A DNA stretch of 64,000 nucleotides from Methylophaga sp. OBS1 (GTDB taxonomy: Bacteria > Pseudomonadota > Gammaproteobacteria > Nitrosococcales > Methylophagaceae), in assembly GCF_026319365.1 (NCBI RefSeq), contig NZ_JAPDMS010000007.1, forward strand, positions 35,177 to 99,176, in the 5' to 3' direction. The notes below the pieces were generated by a model that saw only the letters and a list, made by a program, of their open reading frames with translations, did not search any database and had not been told where the DNA came from. Position numbers and translations under genes: made by a program. Shown here piece by piece: positions 17,007 to 25,306 of this stretch; the first letter of the stretch is position 1, and every line of letters begins with the position of its first letter.

Positions 17007-18761
17007 TCAGCCGTTTGTGATCCACAGCACCTGGTAGGGCGCGACTGTAAAGGTTTCCGTCTTTTCATCAAAAATGTGACCACTGATAAGATCCCACCAG
17101 CGATCAGTCACGATTAAATTCAGTTCAGCAATACGCAATGGCTGCGGGGTATCACTGATATTAAAAATACAGAAAATACTCTGACGTCTGTCCATGCTCT
17201 GACGCCAGAAGCCAAACAACTGTTCCCCCATATGCAATGTAAACTGTGTGGCGTTGGGGTGGAAAGCGCGCTGCTGCTGGCGCAGATGCACCAGCTTTTT
17301 CAGCAGCCCGGAAACGCGGGCGTGTTGTGAGGCTGGATCGGCGAGTTCAGCAGTGAGTCTATCGTAATCCCATTCATGGCGGTTAATGCCCCGGTTTTGG
17401 CCGGTGTGTGCCAGCTTCTCCAAATCATTGCCGGTGGCCAGCAGACTATGAATATAAATACCGGGAATCCCTTCTAGAGACAGCATAATGGCATGGGCAC
17501 AGATAAAACGGTCAATCTGCCACTCATCCTTGCCTTTGGTGGTGCCCTGTAAGGCATCAAACAGGGAAATATTGATTTCGTAGGGCTTTTTAACCCCGTT
17601 GTCACCGGCGCGCCAGGAAATCTGGCCGCCGAACTGTTGCATCGTGCTGATCAGTGAGGCGATCTCGCCATCCGACAGCAGGCCCTCAGCCGGTCGCAGG
17701 CCGATTCCATCATGTGAGGCAATAAAATTAAAGTAGGCGGTGCCGTTCTGTGCCGGCGGCATGCTCATCAGCCATTGCTTGAGATAGAAGCAGTTGCCGG
17801 TGACCATGGTGTTAACTAGCAGAGGCGGAAGCGAGAAGTTATAAATGCAGTGCGCCTCGTTTGCATTACCGAAGTAGCTCAGGTTCTCACGGTTGGGGAT
17901 ATTGGTTTCGGTAATAATCACGGCATCCGGCTGGGCATGCTGAATCAGGCTGCGCATCAATCGCACGACTTCATGGGTTTCCGGCAGATTCAGGCAGTTA
18001 GTGCCCGGTTTTTTCCATAAAAATGCAACGGCATCAAGGCGGAAAATGCGAATGCCCTTATCAAGGTAAAAACGAACTATCTGAATGAATTCTTTCAGTA
18101 CTTGCGGGTTACGAAAATCAAAGTCCACCTGCGTGTGACTGAAAGTGCACCAAACATATTTTATGCCGTCGTGGGTCTCGGTCTCGCGCAGTAATGGGCT
18201 GGTGCGGGGCCGTACCACCTGACTGATCGGTGTGTCAGCCGCAGTTGTGTAAAAATAATCATGGCCGGGGCCATCGCCCTTGATAAAATTTTTGAACCAT
18301 TCGCCACTGCTGGAACCATGGTTGATGACCAGATCGGCCATCAGCCGGTAATCACTGGCAATTTTTTCAATATCGTCCCAGTCCCCCAGTGCTTTATTGA
18401 CCGCGTAATAGTCCATCACCGCAAAGCCGTCGTCAGAGCAGTATGGAAAAAAGGGCAGGATGTGCACCCCGTTGATATAGCCTTTCACCTCATCATTGAG
18501 AAAGCGATAGAGCGTTTTGAGCGGGGCTTCAGCTTGACGCTGGACGCTGTTGCCATAGGTGATCAGGACGATATCGCCCTGATCCCAGTTGTTTTTGTGC
18601 GGTAGTGAGTCAAAAAACGTCTGGTCGAGCCACATTAATTTGATAATGTCATCGCCGAGATCGCTCAGCGATATGTCGGGCAGGCCGTCCTGATAAATGG
18701 CCTGCAGGTGATAATGTACGGTTTCATGCAGCTGTTTGAGCTGCTCGTCGGTCACAGTCAT
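17007..18761 (-). CDS. GH13_18 glucosylglycerate phosphorylase (sucrose-phosphorylase family)
   Basis: 584-residue glycoside hydrolase family 13 enzyme. The start is the ATG at 18761 ([10 protein letters not shown]); a longer frame up to 18980 would run into gpgS. The nucleophile is Asp243 in [12 protein letters not shown], the acid/base is Glu285 in IITETNIPN, and the transition-state Asp is in [13 protein letters not shown]. These motifs fit sucrose/glucosylglycerate phosphorylases. The preceding GpgS and phosphatase genes point to glucosylglycerate: phosphorolysis gives alpha-glucose 1-phosphate and D-glycerate. Sucrose or glucosylglycerol remain alternative substrates. Confidence 0.82.
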   Translation of the reverse strand: MTVTDEQLKQLHETVHYHLQAIYQDGLPDISLSDLGDDIIKLMWLDQTFFDSLPHKNNWDQGDIVLITYGNSVQRQAEAPLKTLYRFLNDEVKGYINGVHILPFFPYCSDDGFAVMDYYAVNKALGDWDDIEKIASDYRLMADLVINHGSSSGEWFKNFIKGDGPGHDYFYTTAADTPISQVVRPRTSPLLRETETHDGIKYVWCTFSHTQVDFDFRNPQVLKEFIQIVRFYLDKGIRIFRLDAVAFLWKKPGTNCLNLPETHEVVRLMRSLIQHAQPDAVIITETNIPNRENLSYFGNANEAHCIYNFSLPPLLVNTMVTGNCFYLKQWLMSMPPAQNGTAYFNFIASHDGIGLRPAEGLLSDGEIASLISTMQQFGGQISWRAGDNGVKKPYEINISLFDALQGTTKGKDEWQIDRFICAHAIMLSLEGIPGIYIHSLLATGNDLEKLAHTGQNRGINRHEWDYDRLTAELADPASQHARVSGLLKKLVHLRQQQRAFHPNATQFTLHMGEQLFGFWRQSMDRRQSIFCIFNISDTPQPLRIAELNLIVTDRWWDLISGHIFDEKTETFTVAPYQVLWITNG

Positions 18762-18774
18762 CAAGCGATAATCC

Positions 18775-19998
18775 TCAGGCAGAAAATTCCTGGTAATCGG
18801 CTTCGACAGCTTCATAGAGGCGGTCGAAGATATCAGGCAATGCACTCTGTACTCGACTCCAGCTCGGGGTAAATGGCGTCTCCATTGGGTTTTCGAGAAA
18901 CATCTGGCCCGCATCCATAATGTTTTTGGCAAACATTTCCACCGACTCTTCTTCCTGATGAATATCAAAATTAAGGCCATTCATCACCGCATCATTGCGG
19001 TAGGTTTCGACGAAATCCAGTGCAATACGATAGTAAGTGGCTTTCAAACTGCGGAAGGCTTCCGGTGAGAATACCACCCCTTTGGTGGCCAGCTTGCGGA
19101 ATAATGACTTGGCGATATCAATTGACATTTTCGACAGGCCGCCGCGCTGATCATCGAGTGACAAGTCCTGGTGCTTGTGGTCATAGGCATCTGCTACATC
19201 CACCTGGCACAGGCGGTTATTGGCATAGTTTCGGTGCATCTCCGACAGCACGCCGATTTCCAGACCCCAGTCACTGGGAATACGGATGTCGGTTAATACA
19301 TCACGGCGGAAAGAGAACTCACCTGCCAGTGGATAGCGAAAACTGTCCATATATTCCAGGTAAGGGTGCGAACCAATCACTGATTTCAGAGCGCGGATCA
19401 GCGGCGTCACCAGCAGGCGGTTAACGCGGCCATTGAGTTTGCCGCCGGCAACACGGGCGTAATAGCCTTTACAAAATTCGTAGTTGAACTGTGGGTTGGC
19501 AACCGGATAAATCAACCTGGCCAGCAACTCACTGGTGTAAGTGACGATGTCACAGTCATGCAGTGCCACCGATTCGGCCTTACCCGAAGCCAGAATATAC
19601 CCCATGCAATACCAGACGTTTCGGCCTTTACCCAGTTCTTTTGGCGCCAGCCCCAGTGACTGCAGTTCGGCGTCAATCGCCTTAAGACGCGGCCCATCAT
19701 TCCAGAGAATGCGGTGGTGTTGCGGCAAATCAGAGAAAAACTGAATGGCATGGCGGTATTGCTGTTCATCAGCCCGATCAAGCCCGATGACGATTTCTGA
19801 CAGATAAGGGACGTTTATCAGTTGCTGTACGATATTGGGCAGCGCTTCACCTTCCAACTCAGAAAACAGTGAAGGTAACAGCAGTCCCATCGGCCGTTGT
19901 TTACTGAATTGCAACAGGTCGCTTTCCAGATCAGCGATGTGGCGGTGGGTCAGGTTATGTAGTGTGGTAATAATCCCATTCTGGTAAAAATCAGCCAT
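18775..19998 (-). CDS. gpgS: Glucosyl-3-phosphoglycerate synthase
   Basis: GT81-type glycosyltransferase making glucosyl-3-phosphoglycerate from NDP-glucose and 3-phosphoglycerate, the first step of glucosylglycerate (compatible solute) synthesis. 407 residues from the ATG at 19998. The DxD-like metal site is DCDIV (about 136-140). Further GpgS landmarks are [13 protein letters not shown] and [14 protein letters not shown]. It overlaps the upstream kinase/phosphatase gene by 8 bases and lies 13 bases before the phosphorylase gene. Confidence 0.9.
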   Translation of the reverse strand: MADFYQNGIITTLHNLTHRHIADLESDLLQFSKQRPMGLLLPSLFSELEGEALPNIVQQLINVPYLSEIVIGLDRADEQQYRHAIQFFSDLPQHHRILWNDGPRLKAIDAELQSLGLAPKELGKGRNVWYCMGYILASGKAESVALHDCDIVTYTSELLARLIYPVANPQFNYEFCKGYYARVAGGKLNGRVNRLLVTPLIRALKSVIGSHPYLEYMDSFRYPLAGEFSFRRDVLTDIRIPSDWGLEIGVLSEMHRNYANNRLCQVDVADAYDHKHQDLSLDDQRGGLSKMSIDIAKSLFRKLATKGVVFSPEAFRSLKATYYRIALDFVETYRNDAVMNGLNFDIHQEEESVEMFAKNIMDAGQMFLENPMETPFTPSWSRVQSALPDIFDRLYEAVEADYQEFSA

Positions 19999-21751
19999 GA
20001 TTGCCTCGGGGTAAAGTAGATGAATCGGGATGCAGCGTTGCATCGATAATTTGGTTGACACCATCAGCCCAGCCTTTAGGCCCGGTGTGAGTAGAAACAA
20101 CAAGGTTGTCAGTGCGTTCAAGCGTCGGTAGTGGGTGCACCGGTGAGCGAATCAGCAGGCCATGATCGGCTGTTTCCAGCATGGCCTTGTCATTGTCGCT
20201 GTCGCCGATAGCCAGCGATATCATTTCTGTGTCAGGGCTTGCAGCCTGATAAACCTGCTCCAGCCATTTCAGGGCCCGGCCTTTATTGCAGTCACCGGAG
20301 ACATGCATAAAGCGTCCGCCCTCCAGCACATGCGCACCGGCCTGCTGCAGGTCGGCGATAAACTCGTGTTTGAGATTGCCATTACCCTGCCAGGCTATGG
20401 GTTCGCCATATTGTCGCCGGGCAGCACGGGCAGCAGCGTGAACATTGAGACCGGTCATGGCGATAATGCCGTCGATACCTGCATCGGCAAAGGTTTTAAA
20501 TTCTCCCGGATACTGTGGCCGCAGACTATTAATCATAGACTGCCAGCAGGAGCGTGGTGCCACGAATTCCTTCACCCAATAGCCGTCTTTTTCGATGGTG
20601 TCGGCAGGTTGCTGGGCAAAATAGCCTTTGGGGATAAACACGGCAGCGCCGTTTTCAACAATAAAAGGGTGGAGGTTATGCAGACTGTCACGCAAGAGTT
20701 CGACTTCAGCCTGTGTTTTGCTGGTTACCGGGATAACCGGAATATGATGGATTTCAAGTGCTTCCAGGGTGGGAATAGCTTCATCGAAATGATAGTTGTG
20801 ATGATCGAGCAGACTGCCGTCCATATCGGTAAAGATCAGCCATTGCTTTTGTGTCATAGGCGACAGTCTCGGCGGTTTTGATGTCAATTTAATGATTTGC
20901 CGGTTGGTATCGAGTTCAAACAGGTAATGGACCCGCTCAGGCAGCGATTTCAAGGTGTTTTGGGTGATGCGCTGATAAAACTTGATAAAGCGGGCTATCT
21001 GATCTGCATCCATGATGTGATGTGTGTGGTGACTGAGATCGCGCAATTTGTTTTCCTGTTCCAGTCGCCAGTCGAAAACACACTGGAAATCCGGCGCCTT
21101 GAGCATGATCCAAACATCAACTAATTCGAACAGTTTGGGGTAGAACAGAGCGAGCTGTTTGTTGACATAGTGCCGCCAGGTAGCGTCTTTGTCTTCACTG
21201 GCCTCCAGATCATTGACTGGCTCTGTCAGCGCTGCCTCGCTCTCTGCCACTGCACCCAGACACCAGCCTTCCAACACAATCACATCGACCGGTTCGTTAA
21301 TACATTCTGCGAACTCTGGCGGATAGCGGTCATCGATGGCTTTATTAAAGCGCGGAATTAACACCGGGAAATGGCCATGCAGAAGATCACTTAGGGTTTT
21401 CCTGGCCAGTGGAATGTCATGGGTGCCGGGGACCCCCCGGGTGGCCAGCAAGGGATGTATACCCTGTGCGAGGCGTTGTCTTTCTGCCTGGGTAAAGTAA
21501 AAGTCATCCAGTGACAGCGACAGCGCGCGAAGTTGATGCTGTTCTTGCAGTAGATGCACCAGGCAGGCAGCCAGTGTGCTTTTGCCCGAGCCCTGTGCAC
21601 CATTGATACCGACGATAATCGGTCGTTTTGCACTTTCTTGGTGCGTTTTTATGGCTTCAGCCAGCGGCGCAAACCATTCCTTGATCTGTTGCTGATAGTC
21701 CGCCGGCAGGCGGTGCTGTTGTAAAAAGCCGCTGATATTGATGTTCAGCAT
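19991..21751 (-). CDS. Fused D-glycerate 3-kinase and glucosyl-3-phosphoglycerate phosphatase
   Basis: 586 residues, two enzymes in one chain. Residues 1-290 are a P-loop kinase of the D-glycerate 3-kinase type: GINGAQGSGKSTLA at 48-61, LSLDDFYFT at 80-87 and the VLEGWCLG motif near 159-166. Residues 300-575 are a HAD phosphatase of the mannosyl/glucosyl-3-phosphoglycerate phosphatase type: Asp309 and Asp311 in FTDMDGSLLD, VENGAAVF, and GDSDNDKAML as the last motif. The domains supply the acceptor (3-phosphoglycerate from glycerate) and remove the phosphate from the GpgS product. An internal Met at 299 could also start a free phosphatase, but its ribosome site is weak. First gene of the operon. 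Confidence 0.88.
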   Translation of the reverse strand: MLNINISGFLQQHRLPADYQQQIKEWFAPLAEAIKTHQESAKRPIIVGINGAQGSGKSTLAACLVHLLQEQHQLRALSLSLDDFYFTQAERQRLAQGIHPLLATRGVPGTHDIPLARKTLSDLLHGHFPVLIPRFNKAIDDRYPPEFAECINEPVDVIVLEGWCLGAVAESEAALTEPVNDLEASEDKDATWRHYVNKQLALFYPKLFELVDVWIMLKAPDFQCVFDWRLEQENKLRDLSHHTHHIMDADQIARFIKFYQRITQNTLKSLPERVHYLFELDTNRQIIKLTSKPPRLSPMTQKQWLIFTDMDGSLLDHHNYHFDEAIPTLEALEIHHIPVIPVTSKTQAEVELLRDSLHNLHPFIVENGAAVFIPKGYFAQQPADTIEKDGYWVKEFVAPRSCWQSMINSLRPQYPGEFKTFADAGIDGIIAMTGLNVHAAARAARRQYGEPIAWQGNGNLKHEFIADLQQAGAHVLEGGRFMHVSGDCNKGRALKWLEQVYQAASPDTEMISLAIGDSDNDKAMLETADHGLLIRSPVHPLPTLERTDNLVVSTHTGPKGWADGVNQIIDATLHPDSSTLPRGNHG

Positions 21752-21834
21752 ATCCGTGTCTCTTGTTCTTCGTTAAACGATTAACAGGGCCAACGCAATA
21801 TTCGTACCGCTGTGTCAGAAAATAGCTGAACGGC

Positions 21835-22764
21835 TTATTTCGGGTGGTTGCAATGCGTATCCTCACATTGATGCACTTCAATAGTGATGTGCGATAAACG
21901 ATCAAAATCCGCCAGCAGCGTTTTGTAATACGAGGTAGGTTGCGGTTGTGAGGTCACGATACTGATGATTGCAGCATAATGATGCGGGCTGATATGCCAG
22001 ATATGAAAATCAGCAATGCGGTTATCTGCGTCCTGTTCAATATGTGCCTTTATCGCCTTGCGATAATCTTCATCAATGCTGCCATCGAGAAGAATGGGGC
22101 TGGTTTCACGAATCAGTCCCACGGCCCAGGCCGTAATAATCACGGCGCCGACAATGCCCATCACCGGATCCAGCCAGGTCAGCCCGGCCAGTTTGGCGGC
22201 TATCAGGGCAACGATAGCGAGCACCGATGTTAGGGCATCAGCGAGCACATGTAGATAAGCTGCTTTGAGGTTGTGATCATGATGCTGTTCATGTTCACCG
22301 TGACTATGATGGTGATCCTTTAACAGTACTGCGCTCACCAGATTAACGGCGAGGCCCAGAAAGGCGACTGCGATCGCGGCATTCAACTGAATAGCATGAG
22401 GATTGACCAGTCTTTCCAATGACTCCAATGCCATCAGCACGGCGACTACGCCAAGTGCAATAGCACTGGTGAATCCGCCCAGAACGCTGACCTTGCCTGT
22501 GCCGAAAGCAAAAGCCGGATTTTTGGCGTGTTTGTTGGCGTAGTGATAGGCGAACAGGGTAATCAGGAAAGCGGCAACGTGGGTGGCCATGTGCCAGCCA
22601 TCTGCCAACAATGCCATGGAGCCGAAAGCCAGACCAGCCACAATTTCAGCCAGCATGGTCACTGCGGTCAGCAGCAATACATACCGGGTGCGTTTTTCAC
22701 CCTGTTTATTGACGATGACAAAATCATGGTCCTGTTGCCAGCGTTCAACGGTGTGTTGGTGCAT
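21835..22764 (-). CDS. Cation diffusion facilitator, DmeF/CzcD type
   Basis: 309-residue divalent metal/proton antiporter with six predicted helices. Metal-site motifs are LLADGWHMATHVAAF in helix 2 and YLHVLADALTSVLA in helix 5. A His-rich cytosolic loop (DHHHSHGEHEQHHDHN, about 149-164) links helices 4 and 5, and a C-terminal cytoplasmic domain (about 210-309) contains FHIWHISPHHYA. The loop and motifs favour cobalt/nickel/zinc export; the metal is not settled by sequence. A terminator-like hairpin lies 69 bases upstream on the same strand. Confidence 0.88.
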   Translation of the reverse strand: MHQHTVERWQQDHDFVIVNKQGEKRTRYVLLLTAVTMLAEIVAGLAFGSMALLADGWHMATHVAAFLITLFAYHYANKHAKNPAFAFGTGKVSVLGGFTSAIALGVVAVLMALESLERLVNPHAIQLNAAIAVAFLGLAVNLVSAVLLKDHHHSHGEHEQHHDHNLKAAYLHVLADALTSVLAIVALIAAKLAGLTWLDPVMGIVGAVIITAWAVGLIRETSPILLDGSIDEDYRKAIKAHIEQDADNRIADFHIWHISPHHYAAIISIVTSQPQPTSYYKTLLADFDRLSHITIEVHQCEDTHCNHPK

Positions 22765-22832
22765 GAAATCCTCGTTGATAAACAGATGACTGTCTTATGC
22801 TAACAGAGTCTTCAGGCACCGAGCGCACAAGC

Positions 22833-22862
22833 AAAAAAAAGGGGTGAACATCAGTTCACCCC
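22833..22862 (-). terminator. Rho-independent terminator of the candidate small RNA
   Basis: Perfect 9-bp stem (22841-22849 with 22854-22862), 4-base loop ATCA. The A8 run at 22833-22840 is a U8 tail when read on the minus strand. There is no T-run on the plus side, which fixes the direction. Confidence 0.85.
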
Positions 22863-22926
22863 AAGGCTCAGCACGTAGACAAGAGAGAAATTACAAACAA
22901 CATGCAGCTGAAAAAATTGTTTGTAC
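22833..22926 (-). ncRNA. Candidate sigma54-dependent small RNA of about 94 nt
   Basis: Reading leftward from the predicted start (22925-22927), the transcript begins with a perfect 9-bp hairpin (TACAAACAA, 22925-22917, with TTGTTTGTA, 22900-22892; 16-base loop). A pyrimidine-rich linker containing TTTCTCTCTTGTC follows. It ends in GGGGTGAAC-N4-GTTCACCCC plus eight U. A sigma54-type promoter and an NtrC-like site sit upstream. No open reading frame of note is inside. An attenuated leader of the CDF gene is the alternative. Confidence 0.6.
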
Positions 22927-22935
22927 TGGATTATT

Positions 22936-22951
22936 TGCATTAGCTGTGCCA
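22936..22951 (-). promoter_or_regulatory. Sigma54 (RpoN) promoter candidate
   Basis: Minus strand reads TGGCACAGCTAATGCA: the -24 element TGGCAC, five bases, then ATGCA (consensus TTGCA). The invariant GG and GC are exactly 12 bases apart. Predicted start is about 22925, at the 5' hairpin of the small RNA. Confidence 0.6.
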
Positions 22952-23013
22952 AAAAATATAGTACTTATAATTCAATGAGATAGGTTTTTTCTAAAAAGAT
23001 GATAGCTGTTTAT

Positions 23014-23030
23014 TGCACATTCCAGGTGCA
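23014..23030 (-). promoter_or_regulatory. NtrC-type enhancer site candidate
   Basis: Minus strand reads TGCACCTGGAATGTGCA, 17 bp. It matches the NtrC consensus TGCACC-N5-GGTGCA except for one base of the right arm. Its centre lies about 97 bp upstream of the predicted sigma54 start, a normal enhancer distance. A further TGCA half-site is at 23045-23048. Confidence 0.5.
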
Positions 23031-23150
23031 GTTGGGGGCTTTCCTGCACTATCTTAAACCGCTGCTGATTTAGCTTGATTGATAGCTACTTAAACACTCA
23101 AAAACGCGACAATAATCGACCCGGGCGATAAGGCTGAATCTCCATTTAAA

Positions 23151-23208
23151 TATGATCCAAATATCATATTTTTATCTAGATGTCTCTATGCTAATGTCCA
23201 GATAAAAA
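23151..23208 (+). promoter_or_regulatory. Two inverted repeats in the formate dehydrogenase promoter region
   Basis: TATGAT-N6-ATCATA at 23151-23168, then TTTTTATCT (23169-23177) with its exact complement AGATAAAAA (23200-23208). They lie 57-114 bases before the fdsG ATG. The A/T-rich dyads suit binding of a regulator such as a LysR-type activator, but no regulator gene is adjacent. Confidence 0.4.
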
Positions 23209-23264
23209 TCATAAAAACAACATTAATTATGCATGAAAATGCATATATCGGATGGAGAGAGACA

Positions 23265-23756
23265 ATGAGTTCAGCCAAAGAGTGGACAACGCAGTCCATT
23301 CAACAGATTATCGATAAACTTAAGCATAAACCCGGTGCGATGCTGCCTATCCTGCATGCGATTCAGGATGAAGTCGGTTATATCCCGGACAAGGCGGTCA
23401 GTCAGATCGCCGAGTCATTATTGCAGACCCGTGCCGAAGTCCACGGTGTGATCAGTTTTTATCATCATTTCCGCACCACGCCGCCGGGGCAGCACACTAT
23501 CGAAATCTGTCGGGCTGAAGCCTGTCAGGCGATGGGCTGCCGCGCGCTTGAGCAACACGCTAAAAATACACTGGGCATCGATTATCATCAGACTACGGCT
23601 GATCGCAGCTTTTCACTGGAAGCGGTTTACTGTCTGGGTAACTGCGCCACCGCCCCTTCGATTCGTATCGATGATGAGATTCACGGCAGGGTCAGCCTCG
23701 ATAAATTTGATGCGCTTGTCGCCGAGCATCAGAAAGAGATGAAGGAGGCCGGCTGA
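23265..23756 (+). CDS. fdsG: NAD-dependent formate dehydrogenase, gamma subunit
   Basis: NuoE-like 2Fe-2S subunit of soluble molybdenum formate dehydrogenase. 163 residues from ATG 23265, which has GGAGAGAG just before it; an upstream in-frame ATG at 23229 has none. The cluster cysteines are in CRAEACQAMGC and CLGNCATAPS. It begins the operon fdsG-fdsB-fdsA-fdhD-fdsD, which oxidises formate to CO2 with NAD+, the last energy-yielding step of one-carbon oxidation. It overlaps fdsB by 1 base. Confidence 0.93.
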   Translation: MSSAKEWTTQSIQQIIDKLKHKPGAMLPILHAIQDEVGYIPDKAVSQIAESLLQTRAEVHGVISFYHHFRTTPPGQHTIEICRAEACQAMGCRALEQHAKNTLGIDYHQTTADRSFSLEAVYCLGNCATAPSIRIDDEIHGRVSLDKFDALVAEHQKEMKEAG

Positions 23757-25306
23757 TGAGCACCCGAATTTTTGTGCCCTGTGATACTACTGCGCTCTCT
23801 TTAGGCGCAGATAAAGTGGCCGAAGCGATTCAGTTGGAAGCTGAAAAGCGTAATATCAGCGTTGAAGTTATCCGCAACGGCTCTCGGGGCATGCTTTGGC
23901 TGGAGCCGCTGGTCGAGGTTGAGACTAACAAGGGCCGGGTAGGTTATGCGGCTGTTGAGCCTCAACAGGTATCAGCGTTGTTTGATGCCGGGTTTACCAG
24001 TGGCAGCCAGCAAGATCAGCATTGTATTGGCCTGGTTGAAGAACTGCCTTATCTGAAAAAACAACAGAGACTGACCTTTGCCCGTGCCGGCATCACTGAT
24101 CCGGTGTCACTGATTGATTATGAAGCCCATGATGGTTATCAGGGACTGAAAAATGCGCTTAATCTCGAGCCACAGCAGATTGTTGATGAGGTTAAAACCT
24201 CCGGTCTGCGTGGTCGGGGTGGTGCCGCATTTCCGACCGGCATCAAATGGCAGACCGTGCTCGATACGCCATCAGCGCAGAAATATATCGTTTGTAACGC
24301 CGATGAAGGCGACTCCGGGACGTTTGCCGATCGTTTGGTCATGGAATGCGATCCTTTCATGCTGATTGAGGGCATGACCATCGCTGGCCTCGCTGTGCAC
24401 GCCACGCAGGGCTATATCTATCTGCGCTCGGAATATCCAGTCGCTCATAAATTGCTTAATGAGGCCATTGATAAGGCCTATGAAGCGGGTTATCTCGGTG
24501 CCGATATTCTGGGCTCCGGTAAGCAGTTTGATCTGGAAGTTCGCCTTGGTGCCGGCGCTTATATCTGTGGCGAAGAAACCTCACTGCTGGACAGCCTGGA
24601 AGGCAAGCGTGGTTTAGTCAGAGCCAAGCCGCCGCTACCGGCGATTATTGGTCTGTTCGGTAAACCGACCGTTGTTAATAACGTGCTATCACTGGCAGCC
24701 ATTCCTTTCATTCTGGATAAAGGCGGTCAGGCTTATGCTGACTACGGCATGGGCCGCTCCCGCGGTACCCTGCCTTTGCAACTGGCTGGTAATGTTAAGC
24801 AGGGCGGACTGGTAGAACTGGCTTTTGGTATCACCCTGCGTGAACTGATGGAGGACTTCGGTGGTGGCACCCTGACCGAAAGACCACTGAAAGCCGTGCA
24901 GGTGGGAGGACCGTTGGGCGCCTATATGCCTGCCAGTCAGTGGGACACACCGGTCGATTATGAGGAATTCTCTGCTGTCGGTGCGGTCCTCGGCCACGGC
25001 GGTGTGGTCATGTTCGATGACACCGTCAATATGGGCGAACAGGCCCGTTTCTCAATGGAGTTCTGCAAAGTCGAGTCCTGCGGTAAATGTACCCCGTGCC
25101 GGATCGGCTCCACCCGCGGCGTGGAGGTAATTGACCGCATCCGTGCCGGCAACAATGCCGATAACAACTGGACGTTGCTGGAAGATCTCTGTGAAACCAT
25201 GATTGATGGTTCCTTGTGCGCCATGGGCGGCATGACCCCGTTTCCGGTGCAAAGCGTGATGAAATATTTCCCCGATGAGCTGAGAGCTCAAGGAGAGACA
25301 GTATGA
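23756..25306 (+). CDS. fdsB: NAD-dependent formate dehydrogenase, beta subunit
   Basis: NuoF-like diaphorase subunit, 516 residues. An N-terminal thioredoxin-like part (about 1-110) lacks cluster cysteines. The FMN/NADH domain has GLRGRGGAAFPTGIKW and CNADEGDSGTFADR. The 4Fe-4S site is ESCGKCTPCRIGSTRG with a downstream Cys in DGSLCAMGG. It passes electrons from FdsA/FdsG to NAD+. Its stop overlaps the fdsA start by 4 bases. Confidence 0.95.
   Translation: MSTRIFVPCDTTALSLGADKVAEAIQLEAEKRNISVEVIRNGSRGMLWLEPLVEVETNKGRVGYAAVEPQQVSALFDAGFTSGSQQDQHCIGLVEELPYLKKQQRLTFARAGITDPVSLIDYEAHDGYQGLKNALNLEPQQIVDEVKTSGLRGRGGAAFPTGIKWQTVLDTPSAQKYIVCNADEGDSGTFADRLVMECDPFMLIEGMTIAGLAVHATQGYIYLRSEYPVAHKLLNEAIDKAYEAGYLGADILGSGKQFDLEVRLGAGAYICGEETSLLDSLEGKRGLVRAKPPLPAIIGLFGKPTVVNNVLSLAAIPFILDKGGQAYADYGMGRSRGTLPLQLAGNVKQGGLVELAFGITLRELMEDFGGGTLTERPLKAVQVGGPLGAYMPASQWDTPVDYEEFSAVGAVLGHGGVVMFDDTVNMGEQARFSMEFCKVESCGKCTPCRIGSTRGVEVIDRIRAGNNADNNWTLLEDLCETMIDGSLCAMGGMTPFPVQSVMKYFPDELRAQGETV

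Noticed and set aside
18762..18980. N-terminal extension of the GH13_18 phosphorylase
   Set aside because: It overlaps the coding part of gpgS in another frame; the protein family starts at the MTVTDEQ Met (18761).
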